This document shows positions 15,452 to 24,402 of a stretch of 32,232 bases of DNA, piece by piece. Source of the stretch: Pseudomonadota bacterium (GTDB lineage Bacteria > Myxococcota_A > UBA9042 > GCA-2863065); NCBI GenBank assembly GCA_005776725.1, contig SXOO01000271.1, forward strand, positions 1-32,232, written 5' to 3'. Both the position numbers and the translations under genes were made by a program. How positions within the stretch are numbered: the stretch's first letter is position 1; each line of letters starts with the position of its first letter. Below the pieces are notes generated by a model. It worked only from the letters and a program-made list of their open reading frames with translations. It did no database searches and was not told the DNA's origin.

Positions 15452-18400
15452 ATGCAAGTTGAGTCAGAGCGTGCACTAGCGAAGTCCGCCGCCCCACTGG
15501 AGGGTGTGCGTCGCGTCGGCGCAGCGGCGATCCTGCTCCCGGTCTCTGGGCCGGCGTTCGTCCGGGCGGGTCTGGTCCTCGCCATTGCGCTTGGCTGCTC
15601 TGACGCTACCCCGCCCTCCACGCTGCTCACGGGCGGCGACATCGCGCTCCCCGGACCCGACACCGGCGGTGGCAAGGAGGTCGCTTCACCACCGGACGTC
15701 GCTGGCGACGCGCCCGGCGCGGGCGCCGAGACCGATCAGCCCGACGGAGGGGACGACCCGGACACCAGTCAGGTCGTGGTGGACTGCGCCGCCCAGCCCG
15801 GCGCGGCGGGTTGCGACTGCGACGACGGCTCTTCGTGTGACAGCGCTTGGTGCGTGCTGACCTCTGCGGGGCAGAAGTGCGCCGCCTTCTGCGGCGAGGG
15901 ATGCGGCGAAGGCTTCGAGTGTCGCACGGTCTCCGCGCCGGGTGCGGGAGCCGACGTGTCCCAGATCTGCGTCGACCGCGCGGTGTACCTGTGCTCGCCT
16001 TGTACCGACAACTCCGACTGCGCGGCGCTCGGCTTCGAGGGGGAGGACAAGTGTCTCGACTTCGGCGACGCCGGGAAGTTCTGCGGCATCGCGTGCTCGG
16101 CGTCCGGCTGCCCGGACGGCTATGAGTGCGGCGAAGACGGCCAGTGCATCCCGCTCACCGGTGAGTGTGCGTGCTCGCCCCTCGCGGTCTCGAGCGAGGC
16201 ATCCACGAGCTGTGCCGTGACCAACGCCTTCGGCTCCTGCGTGGGCGCCCGCTCGTGCAGCGAGGAAGGCCTCACCGACTGTGACGCGGAGACCCCGGCG
16301 GCCGAGACCTGCGACGGCAAAGACAACGACTGCAGCGGCGGCACGGACGACCTCGTCATCACCGCCTGCGTCATCGCCAACGAGTACGGGTCGTGCCCGG
16401 GGACTCTGCTTTGCCAGGGAGGCCAGGGCGTGTGCCAGGGCACCCCGCCCACGAGCGACCTCTGCGACGGCAAGGACAACGACTGCGACGGCTCGATCGA
16501 CGACTCGTTCCCGAACAACGACGGCGACAGCCTCGCCGACTGCGTGGACCCCGACGACGACAACGACGGCCTCATCGACGACACCGACAACTGCGACCTG
16601 AACCCCGCTCCCGACCAGACGGACACCGACCTCGACGGCGAGGGCGACGTCTGTGACGCCGACGACGACGGCGACCAGTCGCCAGACAGCCAGGACTGTG
16701 CGCCGCTGAAGAAGCAGGTCTATCCCTTCGCGCCCGAGGTCTGTGACGGCGTAGACAACGACTGCGACGGCGCCACCGACGAGAAGAGCTGCACCGACGA
16801 CAACGCCTGCACCGACGACGTCTGCAACCCCACCTCGGGCTGTGAGCACCCGTTCAACAACCTCGCGTGCAGCGACGGCAACCCGTGCACCGAGAAGGAC
16901 GCGTGTTCGTTCGGCACCTGCACCGGCTCTTTCATCAAGTGCGACGACCTGAACCCCTGCACCACGGACTCCTGCACGGCGGCAGCCGGCTGCATCAACA
17001 CCCCCAACGGCCTCCAGTGCTCAGACGGCAACGCGTGCACCACCGCAGACACCTGCGCCGGTGGCGCCTGTGTCCCCGGCGTGGTGGAGAAGTGCGAAGA
17101 CAACAACCCGTGCACGTTCAACGACTGCAACACCGCCACCGGGTGCGCGAACAGCCCCTTCGACAACGCCTGCTCCGACGGCAGCGCCTGCACCAACGGA
17201 GACAAGTGTGTGGGCACCACGTGCGTCGGTGTCGACAAGGTCTGCGATGACGGGAACCCCTGCACCGCCGACACCTGCGACGCCTCGGCGGGCTGCGTCC
17301 ATCCTCCGCTCACCGGGCCCGCGTGCTCGGACGGGATCCTGTGCACCACCGGCGACACGTGTGTCGGCGGGACTTGTTCGGGCGATGACGCGGGATGCAC
17401 CTGCTTCACCAACGCCGACTGCACGGCCTCGGAGGACGGGAACGCCTGCAACGGCACCCTGTTCTGCGACACCTCCACAGGACCCTTCAAGTGCCGCGTG
17501 AACGTGGAGTCGGTGGTCACCTGCGAGCTGCCGGCCGGCGTACACCCCGAGTGCGGCGTCGTGGCGTGTGATCCGGTGACGGGCGCGTGCAACACGACCC
17601 TGGCGCTCGATGGGACAGCATGCGACGACGGTAACGGCTGCTCTGACTCGGACGTCTGCGTCGCTGGCGCGTGCACCGGTACCAAGAAGATCTGCAACGA
17701 CGGACAGCCCTGCACCGTCGACAGCTGCGACTCCGCCCTTGGCTGCGTCTTCATTGCGGTCCCCGGCGTCAAGCCCTGTGACGACGGCAACGCCTGCACC
17801 AACAACGACCTGTGCGAGGGCGGGTTCTGCTCTGGCAAGACCCAGGTCCTCTGCTCCGACTCCAGCCCCTGCACCGATGAGACCTGCGTCCCCGCGATCG
17901 GGTGCGTCAGCTCGAACAACACCAAGCCCTGCAGCGACTTCAACAGCTGCACGCTGGGCGACCAGTGCTTCGGCGGCTCGTGCAAGCCCGGTGCTCCGGT
18001 CAGCTGCGACGACGGCGACAAGTGCAACGGGGCCGAGAGCTGCGACGCGGCAGCCGGGTGCAAGCTCGGCAACCCACTCGTCTGCAACGATGGGCTCCCG
18101 TGCACGGCCGACTCTTGCGGCGCCGCGGCGGGCTGCGTCCACCTCCCGAACGACGCATCCTGCTCGGACGGGATCTTCTGCAACGGCGTGGAGAAGTGCG
18201 TGGCGTCGCTCGGCTGCACCGGCAGCCCGCTCCCGGACGAGACCGTCTGCAACGATGGCAATGCCTGCACCTCGAGCGACAAGTGCGTGGCCGGCGTGTG
18301 CATCGGGCAGGGGCTTCAGTGCGACGACAACAATCCCTGCACGGTCGACGCCTGCAACGCCGGCGGGACCGGCTGCGAGTCTACGCCCTTGCCGCAGTTC

Positions 18401-19099
18401 TCCGCCTGCAACGACGGGAACCTCTGCACGCCCACAGACACCTGCGACAACGGCTTCTGTACGGGCTCCGGCGTGGTCGACTGCAATGACGGGAACGTCT
18501 GCACTGACGACCAGTGCCTCCCCGCCGTCGGCTGCGTTCGGTCGAACAACCAAGGGGTCTGCACAGACGGCGATACATGCACGTTCAACGACAAGTGCGC
18601 TGGCGGGAAGTGCGCGGGCACCACGCTCGACTGCTCCACCGTGGGCGACGGGGACCCGTGCACGGAGGACGACGTCTGCGTCGGCGGCGCGTGCATAGGC
18701 TCCCCCGTGGACTGCTCCAGCCTCAACGACCAGTGCAACTCGGGTGTGTGCCAGGGCGGCCTCTGCTTCGAGCAGCCCCTGACCAAGCCCTGCAACGACG
18801 GCGACGCCTGCACCACCGGCGACTCGTGCCTCGCGGGCAGCTGCGCGGGCGCGGCGCTGGACTGCACGCACCTCGACAGCGCCTGCGCAACCGGTGAGTG
18901 CCAGGGTGGCGTCTGCGTGGAGGAGCCCATCGCATGCAGCCCCACGGATGTGCGCGTGAGCTTCTCGTCCGCGAGCCTGTTCATGACGCCGGTCTCTGGC
19001 TTCCGCACCCGCGGCTCGATGGGGCAAGCGTCGCCCGTCGGCCTCACGTCGGGGGCAACCGGGCTCAAGGTCCGCCTTGGGTTCCCGGGAGGTCTGTGA
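15452..19099 (+). CDS. Giant Cys-rich lipoprotein with MopE-type, thrombospondin-3-like and CTDC repeats
   Basis: The protein has 1215 residues. The ATG at 15452 has GGAGG five bases upstream. In-frame GTG 15506 is an alternative that gives a shorter n-region before the lipobox AIALGC (Cys49 from the ATG). An Asp/Pro/Gly-rich linker follows. Next comes a Cys-rich region (about 110-240), then three MopE-like putative metal-binding motifs (CDGKDNDCSGG, CDGKDNDCDGS, CDGVDNDCDGA). Calcium-type DxDxDG stretches resembling thrombospondin type 3 repeats lie between the second and third. From about residue 450 to 1165 there are around eleven copies of a 45-55 residue unit (CDDGNPCTxDxC-GCV-CSDGNACT-xDxC-GGxCxG), the Dictyostelium CTDC-type repeat known from myxobacterial surface proteins. 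The C-terminus (GSMGQASPVG-RLGFPGG) resembles a short tail seen in such proteins. It is probably a surface or adhesion structure, stabilised by disulphides and Ca2+. Confidence 0.88.
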   Translation: MQVESERALAKSAAPLEGVRRVGAAAILLPVSGPAFVRAGLVLAIALGCSDATPPSTLLTGGDIALPGPDTGGGKEVASPPDVAGDAPGAGAETDQPDGGDDPDTSQVVVDCAAQPGAAGCDCDDGSSCDSAWCVLTSAGQKCAAFCGEGCGEGFECRTVSAPGAGADVSQICVDRAVYLCSPCTDNSDCAALGFEGEDKCLDFGDAGKFCGIACSASGCPDGYECGEDGQCIPLTGECACSPLAVSSEASTSCAVTNAFGSCVGARSCSEEGLTDCDAETPAAETCDGKDNDCSGGTDDLVITACVIANEYGSCPGTLLCQGGQGVCQGTPPTSDLCDGKDNDCDGSIDDSFPNNDGDSLADCVDPDDDNDGLIDDTDNCDLNPAPDQTDTDLDGEGDVCDADDDGDQSPDSQDCAPLKKQVYPFAPEVCDGVDNDCDGATDEKSCTDDNACTDDVCNPTSGCEHPFNNLACSDGNPCTEKDACSFGTCTGSFIKCDDLNPCTTDSCTAAAGCINTPNGLQCSDGNACTTADTCAGGACVPGVVEKCEDNNPCTFNDCNTATGCANSPFDNACSDGSACTNGDKCVGTTCVGVDKVCDDGNPCTADTCDASAGCVHPPLTGPACSDGILCTTGDTCVGGTCSGDDAGCTCFTNADCTASEDGNACNGTLFCDTSTGPFKCRVNVESVVTCELPAGVHPECGVVACDPVTGACNTTLALDGTACDDGNGCSDSDVCVAGACTGTKKICNDGQPCTVDSCDSALGCVFIAVPGVKPCDDGNACTNNDLCEGGFCSGKTQVLCSDSSPCTDETCVPAIGCVSSNNTKPCSDFNSCTLGDQCFGGSCKPGAPVSCDDGDKCNGAESCDAAAGCKLGNPLVCNDGLPCTADSCGAAAGCVHLPNDASCSDGIFCNGVEKCVASLGCTGSPLPDETVCNDGNACTSSDKCVAGVCIGQGLQCDDNNPCTVDACNAGGTGCESTPLPQFSACNDGNLCTPTDTCDNGFCTGSGVVDCNDGNVCTDDQCLPAVGCVRSNNQGVCTDGDTCTFNDKCAGGKCAGTTLDCSTVGDGDPCTEDDVCVGGACIGSPVDCSSLNDQCNSGVCQGGLCFEQPLTKPCNDGDACTTGDSCLAGSCAGAALDCTHLDSACATGECQGGVCVEEPIACSPTDVRVSFSSASLFMTPVSGFRTRGSMGQASPVGLTSGATGLKVRLGFPGGL

Positions 19100-19184
19100 T
19101 GCCCGGTTCACGCAGGGATCGGGTGTTTGTTTCGAACCCGCGCGGGCCGTTTGCCCGGCGAGCGGGTGTGATTTCTAGTTTCGG

Positions 19185-19201
19185 GGACCGCGCGGCGGTC
19201 C
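19185..19201 (+). other. Perfect 7-bp hairpin in the leader of the lectin-like gene
   Basis: GGACCGC (19185-19191), a GCG loop and GCGGTCC (19195-19201) make a perfect stem between the giant lipoprotein stop (19099) and the ATG at 19221. No T-run follows, so a classic terminator is not supported. It may attenuate read-through or stabilise a processed end. The GGAGG ribosome site of the next gene lies just after it. Confidence 0.4.
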
Positions 19202-19220
19202 TCGTGTCGGAGGGTGTCCC

Positions 19221-21737
19221 ATGCTGAGACGGTTCTTGAAGGCCCTGTCCGTCGGGGCCGTGCTGGCGTCCGCCAGCGCAACGGCGGCGGTTCCGCTTCA
19301 GATGAACGTCCAGGGCTCGCTCCTGAACGCCGACGGCAGCCCCGTGAGCGGTACCTACTCGATCAAGTTCACGCTCTACGACGGCTCCGGCGCAACCGCC
19401 ACGCCGTCCTGGAGCGAGACCATCGCTGACGTCGCGGCGTCGTCGGGGGTCTTCGACGAGGTGCTCGGAAGCGGCGGAACGCCCCTCCAGGCGTCCGTGT
19501 TCACGGGCACAAACCAGCTCTGGTTGGGCATCACCGTGCTCTCCGGTCCGGGGGTCCCCAACGGGGGCCAGGCCGAGCTGCCTCGCCGGCCGCTCGCCAC
19601 GGTGGCCTACGCGTTCGAGTCGCACCACGCGGTGTCGGCTGGCAGCGCAGACAACCTCTCGTGCGCTACCGGCTGTGTGTCGTTGTCCGAGCTCGGCTTC
19701 GACGTGGCCACACAGGCGGAGCTCGACGCGTCGAACCTCCTCCCGGCGAATAGCTCGCTCGACCTCCAGTGCTCCGGCGGCTGCGTGTCAGTCTCCGAGC
19801 TGGGCTTCGACGTCGCTACGCAGGCCGAGCTGGACGCCGCAACCTCCGGGATGATGGCGGCGATGGGCCAGGCGAACGCCGCGATTGGCGCGCTGACCAC
19901 CACCGTCGATGGCCACACCGCCTCGCTCACCGCGTTGGCCGCGCGGGTCACGACGGCGGAGGGGATGATAGCGACGCTCGCCGCGAAGGTGGCGCTCTCC
20001 GATCTCGCGTGTGCGGCGGGGCAGATCGCGGTCTCCTCCGGGGCCGGAGTCTGGGCCTGCGGCGACGCGCCCAAGTCCACGCCGTCCGCCCCCTGCGTGG
20101 GTGAGTACAAGGGCCTCCAGTGGGATGGCACCGACTGGAAGTGCGTCAACGTGCTCGGCTCGGGCCTGTCCGGCGGCAAGGCGAAGGCCTTCGAAGCCAA
20201 GGACTCGTGGGGCTTCGTCTGGGACGGCCTCGAGCGGCAGTCCGGAACGTGGCAGGAGGCCACCGCCGCGTGCGCCACCCTCGGTGGGCGCCTGCCCACC
20301 ATCAGCGAGCTCTGGCGTGTGTCGGGCGGCCAGCGCTCCGAGATCGGGAACAGCTACGAGACCAACTACCTCTGGTCCCGCACGCAATGGGACAAGGGCA
20401 GTCACGCCCGTCTGCGTTTGACCGACGGCTCGATCGACGGTCAGGGCGACACGAACAAGAACTCCTACCGCTGCGTGTGGAGCAACAACCAGCTCACGTA
20501 CTTCGCGGGGAACCACTGCTATGGAAACCCCGGAACGGAGTGTCAGAAATCCAAGGTCGAGGGCGCTCGCTTCAACTTCGACACGCTGGACCGGCCACCG
20601 GTCCCGTACCTCTCGGCTGTGGACGACTGCTCGTTCTACGGAGCGCACGTCATTCGGCAGCGGGAGTACGCGGAGAACATCCCGGTCACGGGCGGGCTCC
20701 CGAACGGGAGCTACAACTGGCTCTGGACGTCAGAGAACAACCTCTATTACTGCAACCAGACCGTGCGGTGGACTGGCGTGGATCCCGCCTACACTGACAG
20801 CGTCGTGAGCCCGCAGTCCACGACCTACAACGACACACGGACGAGCCAGGGCACCCGGCTTCGGTTCCGCTGCTCGGGCATCAACTATGACTCGGGCGTG
20901 CACCCCAACACCATCGGCGATCAAACCAACCCGGAGTTCGTCGCCACGGGCGTGAAGCTCAAGAGCCACGTAGGCAACAAGGGCTCCGTGCACTACTGGG
21001 ACGCTATCACGGACTGCTTCAACGGCGGCGGCCACGTGCCAACGCAGCTCGACTACACCGAGCTGATCCGGGCCGGCCTCCCCAACGGCGCCGGCACGGG
21101 CAGCCACCTCTGGAACTCCGACTTCAGCCGCTACGAGTACACCAACGGTGTGCGGTGGACCGGCACCGATACGCAGTTCACCGGGTTCCACAGCGAATAT
21201 GTGGACTGGTTCTACGTCGGCCTCGCGGCGTCCTACAAGATGCCGTACCGGTGTGTCTACTACCCGATCGACGCCGAGTACGCCGGGCCGCCCAAGGCGA
21301 CGAGCTGCGACGGCTCCGGCAACTTCCACTGCTGCAACACCGGACAGTTTAAATGTTACGGCGTGGAGAAGGGCGGCAGCACCAAGATCAAGATGTGGGC
21401 CGACACAGTGGACCGGGGCGCCGTCAACTACATCAATGCGGTGAAGGCGTGCGCGTCCGAGAACGGTCGCCTAGCCTCGTCCCGTGAGATGACCGAGCTC
21501 ATTCGGTCCGGCCTGCCCAACGGTAACGGCACCGACTACCTGTGGACGAGTGACTCCATCGTCTACCACGACAACGGGAGCCACGACTACGCCCTGACGG
21601 TGCGGTGGAGCAACATCGAGACCAGCTGGACACCCACCGCAGAGAACAACAACCACTCCTGGCGATACAAACACCCGAGCTCGACGGGCGACCGCAACCG
21701 GTTCCGCTGCGTCTGGAGCAACGAGCTTCGTCAGTAG
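19221..21737 (+). CDS. Exported protein with four lectin-like/DUF1566-like units
   Basis: The protein has 838 residues, and the ATG at 19221 follows GGAGGG. A Sec signal peptide (MLRRFLKALSVGAVLASASATAA) is followed by a beta-rich domain (about 25-135) of the type YSIKFTLYDG-SWSETI-GVFDEVLG, common in bacterial surface and tail-fibre-like proteins. A 19-residue segment (CVSLSELGFDVATQAELDA) is repeated at 152-170 and 188-206. A heptad-like helical stretch follows (205-258). The C-terminal 500 residues hold four related units at about 343-421, 462-553, 592-681 and 736-833. Each has a WxxA-xxC start, a GRLPT-SEL or TELIRxGLPNG core, an LW(T/S)S turn and an R(F/Y)RC(V)W end, with one Cys near each end. 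This is the C-type-lectin-fold/DUF1566 style. A role as a trimeric, fibre-like surface adhesin is plausible but inferred. Confidence 0.82.
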   Translation: MLRRFLKALSVGAVLASASATAAVPLQMNVQGSLLNADGSPVSGTYSIKFTLYDGSGATATPSWSETIADVAASSGVFDEVLGSGGTPLQASVFTGTNQLWLGITVLSGPGVPNGGQAELPRRPLATVAYAFESHHAVSAGSADNLSCATGCVSLSELGFDVATQAELDASNLLPANSSLDLQCSGGCVSVSELGFDVATQAELDAATSGMMAAMGQANAAIGALTTTVDGHTASLTALAARVTTAEGMIATLAAKVALSDLACAAGQIAVSSGAGVWACGDAPKSTPSAPCVGEYKGLQWDGTDWKCVNVLGSGLSGGKAKAFEAKDSWGFVWDGLERQSGTWQEATAACATLGGRLPTISELWRVSGGQRSEIGNSYETNYLWSRTQWDKGSHARLRLTDGSIDGQGDTNKNSYRCVWSNNQLTYFAGNHCYGNPGTECQKSKVEGARFNFDTLDRPPVPYLSAVDDCSFYGAHVIRQREYAENIPVTGGLPNGSYNWLWTSENNLYYCNQTVRWTGVDPAYTDSVVSPQSTTYNDTRTSQGTRLRFRCSGINYDSGVHPNTIGDQTNPEFVATGVKLKSHVGNKGSVHYWDAITDCFNGGGHVPTQLDYTELIRAGLPNGAGTGSHLWNSDFSRYEYTNGVRWTGTDTQFTGFHSEYVDWFYVGLAASYKMPYRCVYYPIDAEYAGPPKATSCDGSGNFHCCNTGQFKCYGVEKGGSTKIKMWADTVDRGAVNYINAVKACASENGRLASSREMTELIRSGLPNGNGTDYLWTSDSIVYHDNGSHDYALTVRWSNIETSWTPTAENNNHSWRYKHPSSTGDRNRFRCVWSNELRQ
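19674..19838 (+). repeat. Coding direct repeat within the lectin-like surface protein
   Basis: Two 57-base segments (19674-19730 and 19782-19838) encode almost the same 19 residues, CVS-x-SELGFDVATQAELDA. The DNA of the two copies differs at several third positions, so the repeat is kept at protein level and is not a recent duplication. It forms a small two-unit motif just before the helical stalk. Confidence 0.6.
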
Positions 21738-21749
21738 CGTGGAGCGGAG

Positions 21750-21774
21750 CGGGCGGGGGACTCAACCCCGCCCG
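21750..21774. terminator. GC-rich hairpin after the lectin-like gene
   Basis: CGGGCGGGG (21750-21758), loop GACTCAA, and CCCCGCCCG (21766-21774) form a perfect 9-bp stem 13 bases after the stop codon at 21737. There is no T-run. Its position between convergent genes suggests a terminator or RNA-end stabiliser. Confidence 0.5.
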
Positions 21775-21817
21775 TGTGGCCACCCGGCAGCGGTCGGAGC
21801 TGCCAGGGTTGCGACAG

Positions 21818-21840
21818 CGGCGGGGGGCTCAACCCCGCCG
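21818..21840. terminator. Second GC-rich hairpin at the end of the flavoprotein gene
   Basis: CGGCGGGG (21818-21825), loop GGCTCAA, and CCCCGCCG (21833-21840) form an 8-bp stem. The loop differs by a single base from that of the hairpin at 21750-21774, and both loops end in CTCAA. The stop codon of the minus-strand gene (TGA, 21831-21829) lies in the loop. It is probably the opposite partner of a convergent terminator pair, or a dispersed repeat. Confidence 0.45.
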
Positions 21841-23388
21841 TAGCGCGGCTTCGACCGCGCGCATCCCATCGATAGCGCTCGACACGATGCCACCCGCGAA
21901 CCCGGCGCCTTCGCCGGCGGGGTAGAGCCCTGGCGTATTCACAGCCTCGAGGCGCTCGTCCCGCAGGATTCGGATGGGCGAGCTGGTCGTGGTCTCCGCC
22001 GCCACCAGGACCGCCTCGTTGGTGAGGTAGCCACGGAGCTGGCCCTCGAAGCGGCGGGCCGCCTGTCGCAGCGCGCGCACCACGAAGTCCGGTAGCACCT
22101 CTGCCACGTTGCCCGCCGTGAGCCGCGGACGGTACGACGAGCGCGCCGGCAGCGTGCTGGAGCCGCGGCCTTCCACGAAGTCGACGAGGCGCGTCGCCGG
22201 AGCCGCGTAGTCTCCCCCGCCGGCGAGGAAAGCCCGACGCTCGATGGCGCGTTGCCACGCGAGGCCTTCGAGGGGGTCGCCGCTCGGCGAGTGGTCAGAG
22301 GGCTCCGTGGTCACAACCAGCGCCGCGTTGGACAGGCCGTTTGCTCGGGACGCGTTGCTCATCCCGTTCACGTTCAGGTGCCCGGGCTCCGTCGGCGTGG
22401 GGATGATGAAGCCGCCGGGGCACATACAGAACGAGTAGACCCCACGGTCCTCGAGCTGACACTTCAGGAAATACTCGGCCGCACCCACGTCCTCGCGGCC
22501 GGCCGCCGCGCCGAGCTGGGCTCGGTCGATCAGGTCCTGCGGGTGTTCCACGCGGGCACCGACCGCGAAGGGCTTCGACCCCATGGTGACGCCGCGTTGC
22601 GCCAGCATCATGTACGTGTCGCGGGCAGAGTGGCCCGTCGCCAGCACGACCACATCGGCGGCGATGTGCTCGATCATCTCCCCGCCCCGCGCCCTTACCA
22701 GCAGCCCGCGCACCCGGCCGGAGGGGTCCAGCTCCAAGTCCTCGAGCCGCGTGTCGAAGCGGAAGGTGACCCCTCGCTCCACGAGCCAGGCGTGCATCGT
22801 GTGCAGGACGGGGATGAGCTCGTTCGTGCCCACGTGGGGGTGCGCCACGCTGAGGATCTCGGCGCTGGCGCCGAAGGCTACGAGGCGCTCATAGACTTCG
22901 CGCACTCGCGGATCCTTCTTCCGCGTATAGAGCTTCCCGTCCGAGTAGGTGCCCGCGCCGCCCTCGCCGAAGCAGAGGTTGGTCTCGGCGTCGAGCTCTC
23001 CATGGGCGCGTAGGCGCCGCGAGCGCTGGTGTCGGTCCTTCAGCGCCCCGCCGCGGTCCAGCACGGTGCACGGGATGCCAGCGTCCGCGCACCGCAACGC
23101 AGCGAAGAGCCCCGCGGGCCCGGCGCCTACGATGACCACGCGGCGTCCAACGTCTGCAACCTCGGGGGCGACGATCGGCGTGGGCTCAGGCACCGGCGCT
23201 GGGGCGCCCCGCAGCCCCACAGCGAGTGAGATGACCCAGCGGGGGTGCTGGCCGCGCGCGTCGAGTGACCGCCGCAACACGGCGACGTGAGTCACGTCCT
23301 TCGGCCGCACGCCCAGCGCGTTGGCGGCCAAAGTGGTGAGGTCTGCCAGTTTGTCGAGCGGGATCCTGAGGTCGGTGAGAACGGGCAC
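21829..23388 (-). CDS. NAD(P)/FAD-dependent dehydrogenase, COG2509 type
   Basis: The 519-residue protein has a GTG start at 23388, three bases after the stop of the LysM gene. A Rossmann FAD-binding motif GAGPAG lies at about 88-93 (RRVVIVGAGPAGLFAAL). It is followed by CFGEGGAGTYSDGKLYTR, a stretch I associate with the uncharacterised FAD-dependent dehydrogenase group COG2509. The C-terminal part ends with the second FAD-contact region (GLYPAGEGAGFAGGIVSSAIDG). The first 80 residues form a small N-terminal domain seen in this group. It is likely cytoplasmic. The substrate is unknown in the family. The association with the envelope genes upstream may simply be operon position. Confidence 0.85.
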   Translation of the reverse strand: MPVLTDLRIPLDKLADLTTLAANALGVRPKDVTHVAVLRRSLDARGQHPRWVISLAVGLRGAPAPVPEPTPIVAPEVADVGRRVVIVGAGPAGLFAALRCADAGIPCTVLDRGGALKDRHQRSRRLRAHGELDAETNLCFGEGGAGTYSDGKLYTRKKDPRVREVYERLVAFGASAEILSVAHPHVGTNELIPVLHTMHAWLVERGVTFRFDTRLEDLELDPSGRVRGLLVRARGGEMIEHIAADVVVLATGHSARDTYMMLAQRGVTMGSKPFAVGARVEHPQDLIDRAQLGAAAGREDVGAAEYFLKCQLEDRGVYSFCMCPGGFIIPTPTEPGHLNVNGMSNASRANGLSNAALVVTTEPSDHSPSGDPLEGLAWQRAIERRAFLAGGGDYAAPATRLVDFVEGRGSSTLPARSSYRPRLTAGNVAEVLPDFVVRALRQAARRFEGQLRGYLTNEAVLVAAETTTSSPIRILRDERLEAVNTPGLYPAGEGAGFAGGIVSSAIDGMRAVEAALRRG

Positions 23389-23391
23389 GGC

Positions 23392-24402
23392 CTAGTAGCC
23401 CTGAATCATCTCCAGCGTCTCGCCGGCCGCGAGCTCACGGCCGCTGCGAAGGACGATGCACATCGAGGTGTTCTCGAACGGCTCGAGCACCATGACCTCG
23501 CCGATGTTCTCCCAGGGATACCGCTTCGCGGCCTCGTTGGACTCGGGTGGATAGAGCCCGTCGCCCCGGGTGCGAACGACCAGACGGTTTCCGCGGCGCA
23601 CCTTCTGCTTGAAGCCCTTGTCGATGATCACGTAGTCGTGCTCGCCCATGAGCGACACCGCCGCGAAGTTGTCTACCACGCGCGCCCAGAGCCCCACGGC
23701 GTTCTGGACCGGCGTGACTACTTCGTTCGTCCACGTGCGCTTGGTCAGGAGGTCGCCGCGCTGGATCTCCTCCCAGCTCTTCAACACGAGCGACTTCATC
23801 ATCGGCTTCGACTTGTCTACGGAGAGCACGCGCGAGATGCCGAGGTGCCTCACCAGATAGCCGAGCACGGCGTTCGTCTTGGGATCGAGCACCGGCCGGT
23901 CGACCCGGTAGATGGTGTACTCCTCACCGGGAAGGATCCGCTTCGGGATCGAGAACTCGACGTAGGCCTCGTCGTACTCGCCCAGAAGCGTCTTCTCCTC
24001 GCGGGAGCCCGTGATCTTGCCGGACTCGCGGTAGTCGCGCTCCGTGACGAAGCCCTTGAAGCGAGCCAGGATCTCCTCGAGGCGCGGCGCGTCGGAGAAG
24101 CGGCTCTTGGCGTAGGTGATGACCTCGGTCTTCTCTTTGATCTTGGGCTTCAGGTAGAGCAGGTCGCCGGGATAGATCCAGTGCGGGTTCGTGATCTGTG
24201 GGTTGTAGCTCCAGAGCACCGGCCAGAAGAACGGGTTCCCGAAGTTGAGATCGGACAACGTCCACAGCGTGTCGCCCGTCTGAACCACGTAGGTCCCCGG
24301 CGGCCGCCAGTTGCTGGTGGTCTGGGTGACGATCGACGGCTCGTAACGGTCGTCCGCGAGAGCCGGGGTGGCAAGCGCCACGGCGAGGGCGAGCCAGCGC
24401 AT
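23392..24402 (-). CDS. Exported LysM-domain protein
   Basis: The protein has 336 residues. The signal peptide is MRWLALAVALATPALA with cleavage before D17. A LysM domain spans about 37-85 (TYVVQTGDTLWTLSDLNF to PGDLLYLKP), a peptidoglycan-binding fold. The remaining 250 residues have beta-rich stretches (EEYTIYRVDRPVLD, GDLLTKRTWTNE, HDYVIIDKG, GEVMVLEPFENTS), similar to large LysM proteins that sit next to ybgF/cpoB genes in myxobacteria. The ATG overlaps the stop of the CpoB-like gene by one base (TGATG), so translation is coupled. It probably acts in the periplasm at the cell wall. Confidence 0.85.
   Translation of the reverse strand: MRWLALAVALATPALADDRYEPSIVTQTTSNWRPPGTYVVQTGDTLWTLSDLNFGNPFFWPVLWSYNPQITNPHWIYPGDLLYLKPKIKEKTEVITYAKSRFSDAPRLEEILARFKGFVTERDYRESGKITGSREEKTLLGEYDEAYVEFSIPKRILPGEEYTIYRVDRPVLDPKTNAVLGYLVRHLGISRVLSVDKSKPMMKSLVLKSWEEIQRGDLLTKRTWTNEVVTPVQNAVGLWARVVDNFAAVSLMGEHDYVIIDKGFKQKVRRGNRLVVRTRGDGLYPPESNEAAKRYPWENIGEVMVLEPFENTSMCIVLRSGRELAAGETLEMIQGY

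Noticed and set aside
19110..19145. TTCGAA with flanking bases on the minus strand that resembles a tRNA T-loop
   Set aside because: The flanking bases do not form a T stem, and no acceptor, D or anticodon arm can be drawn.
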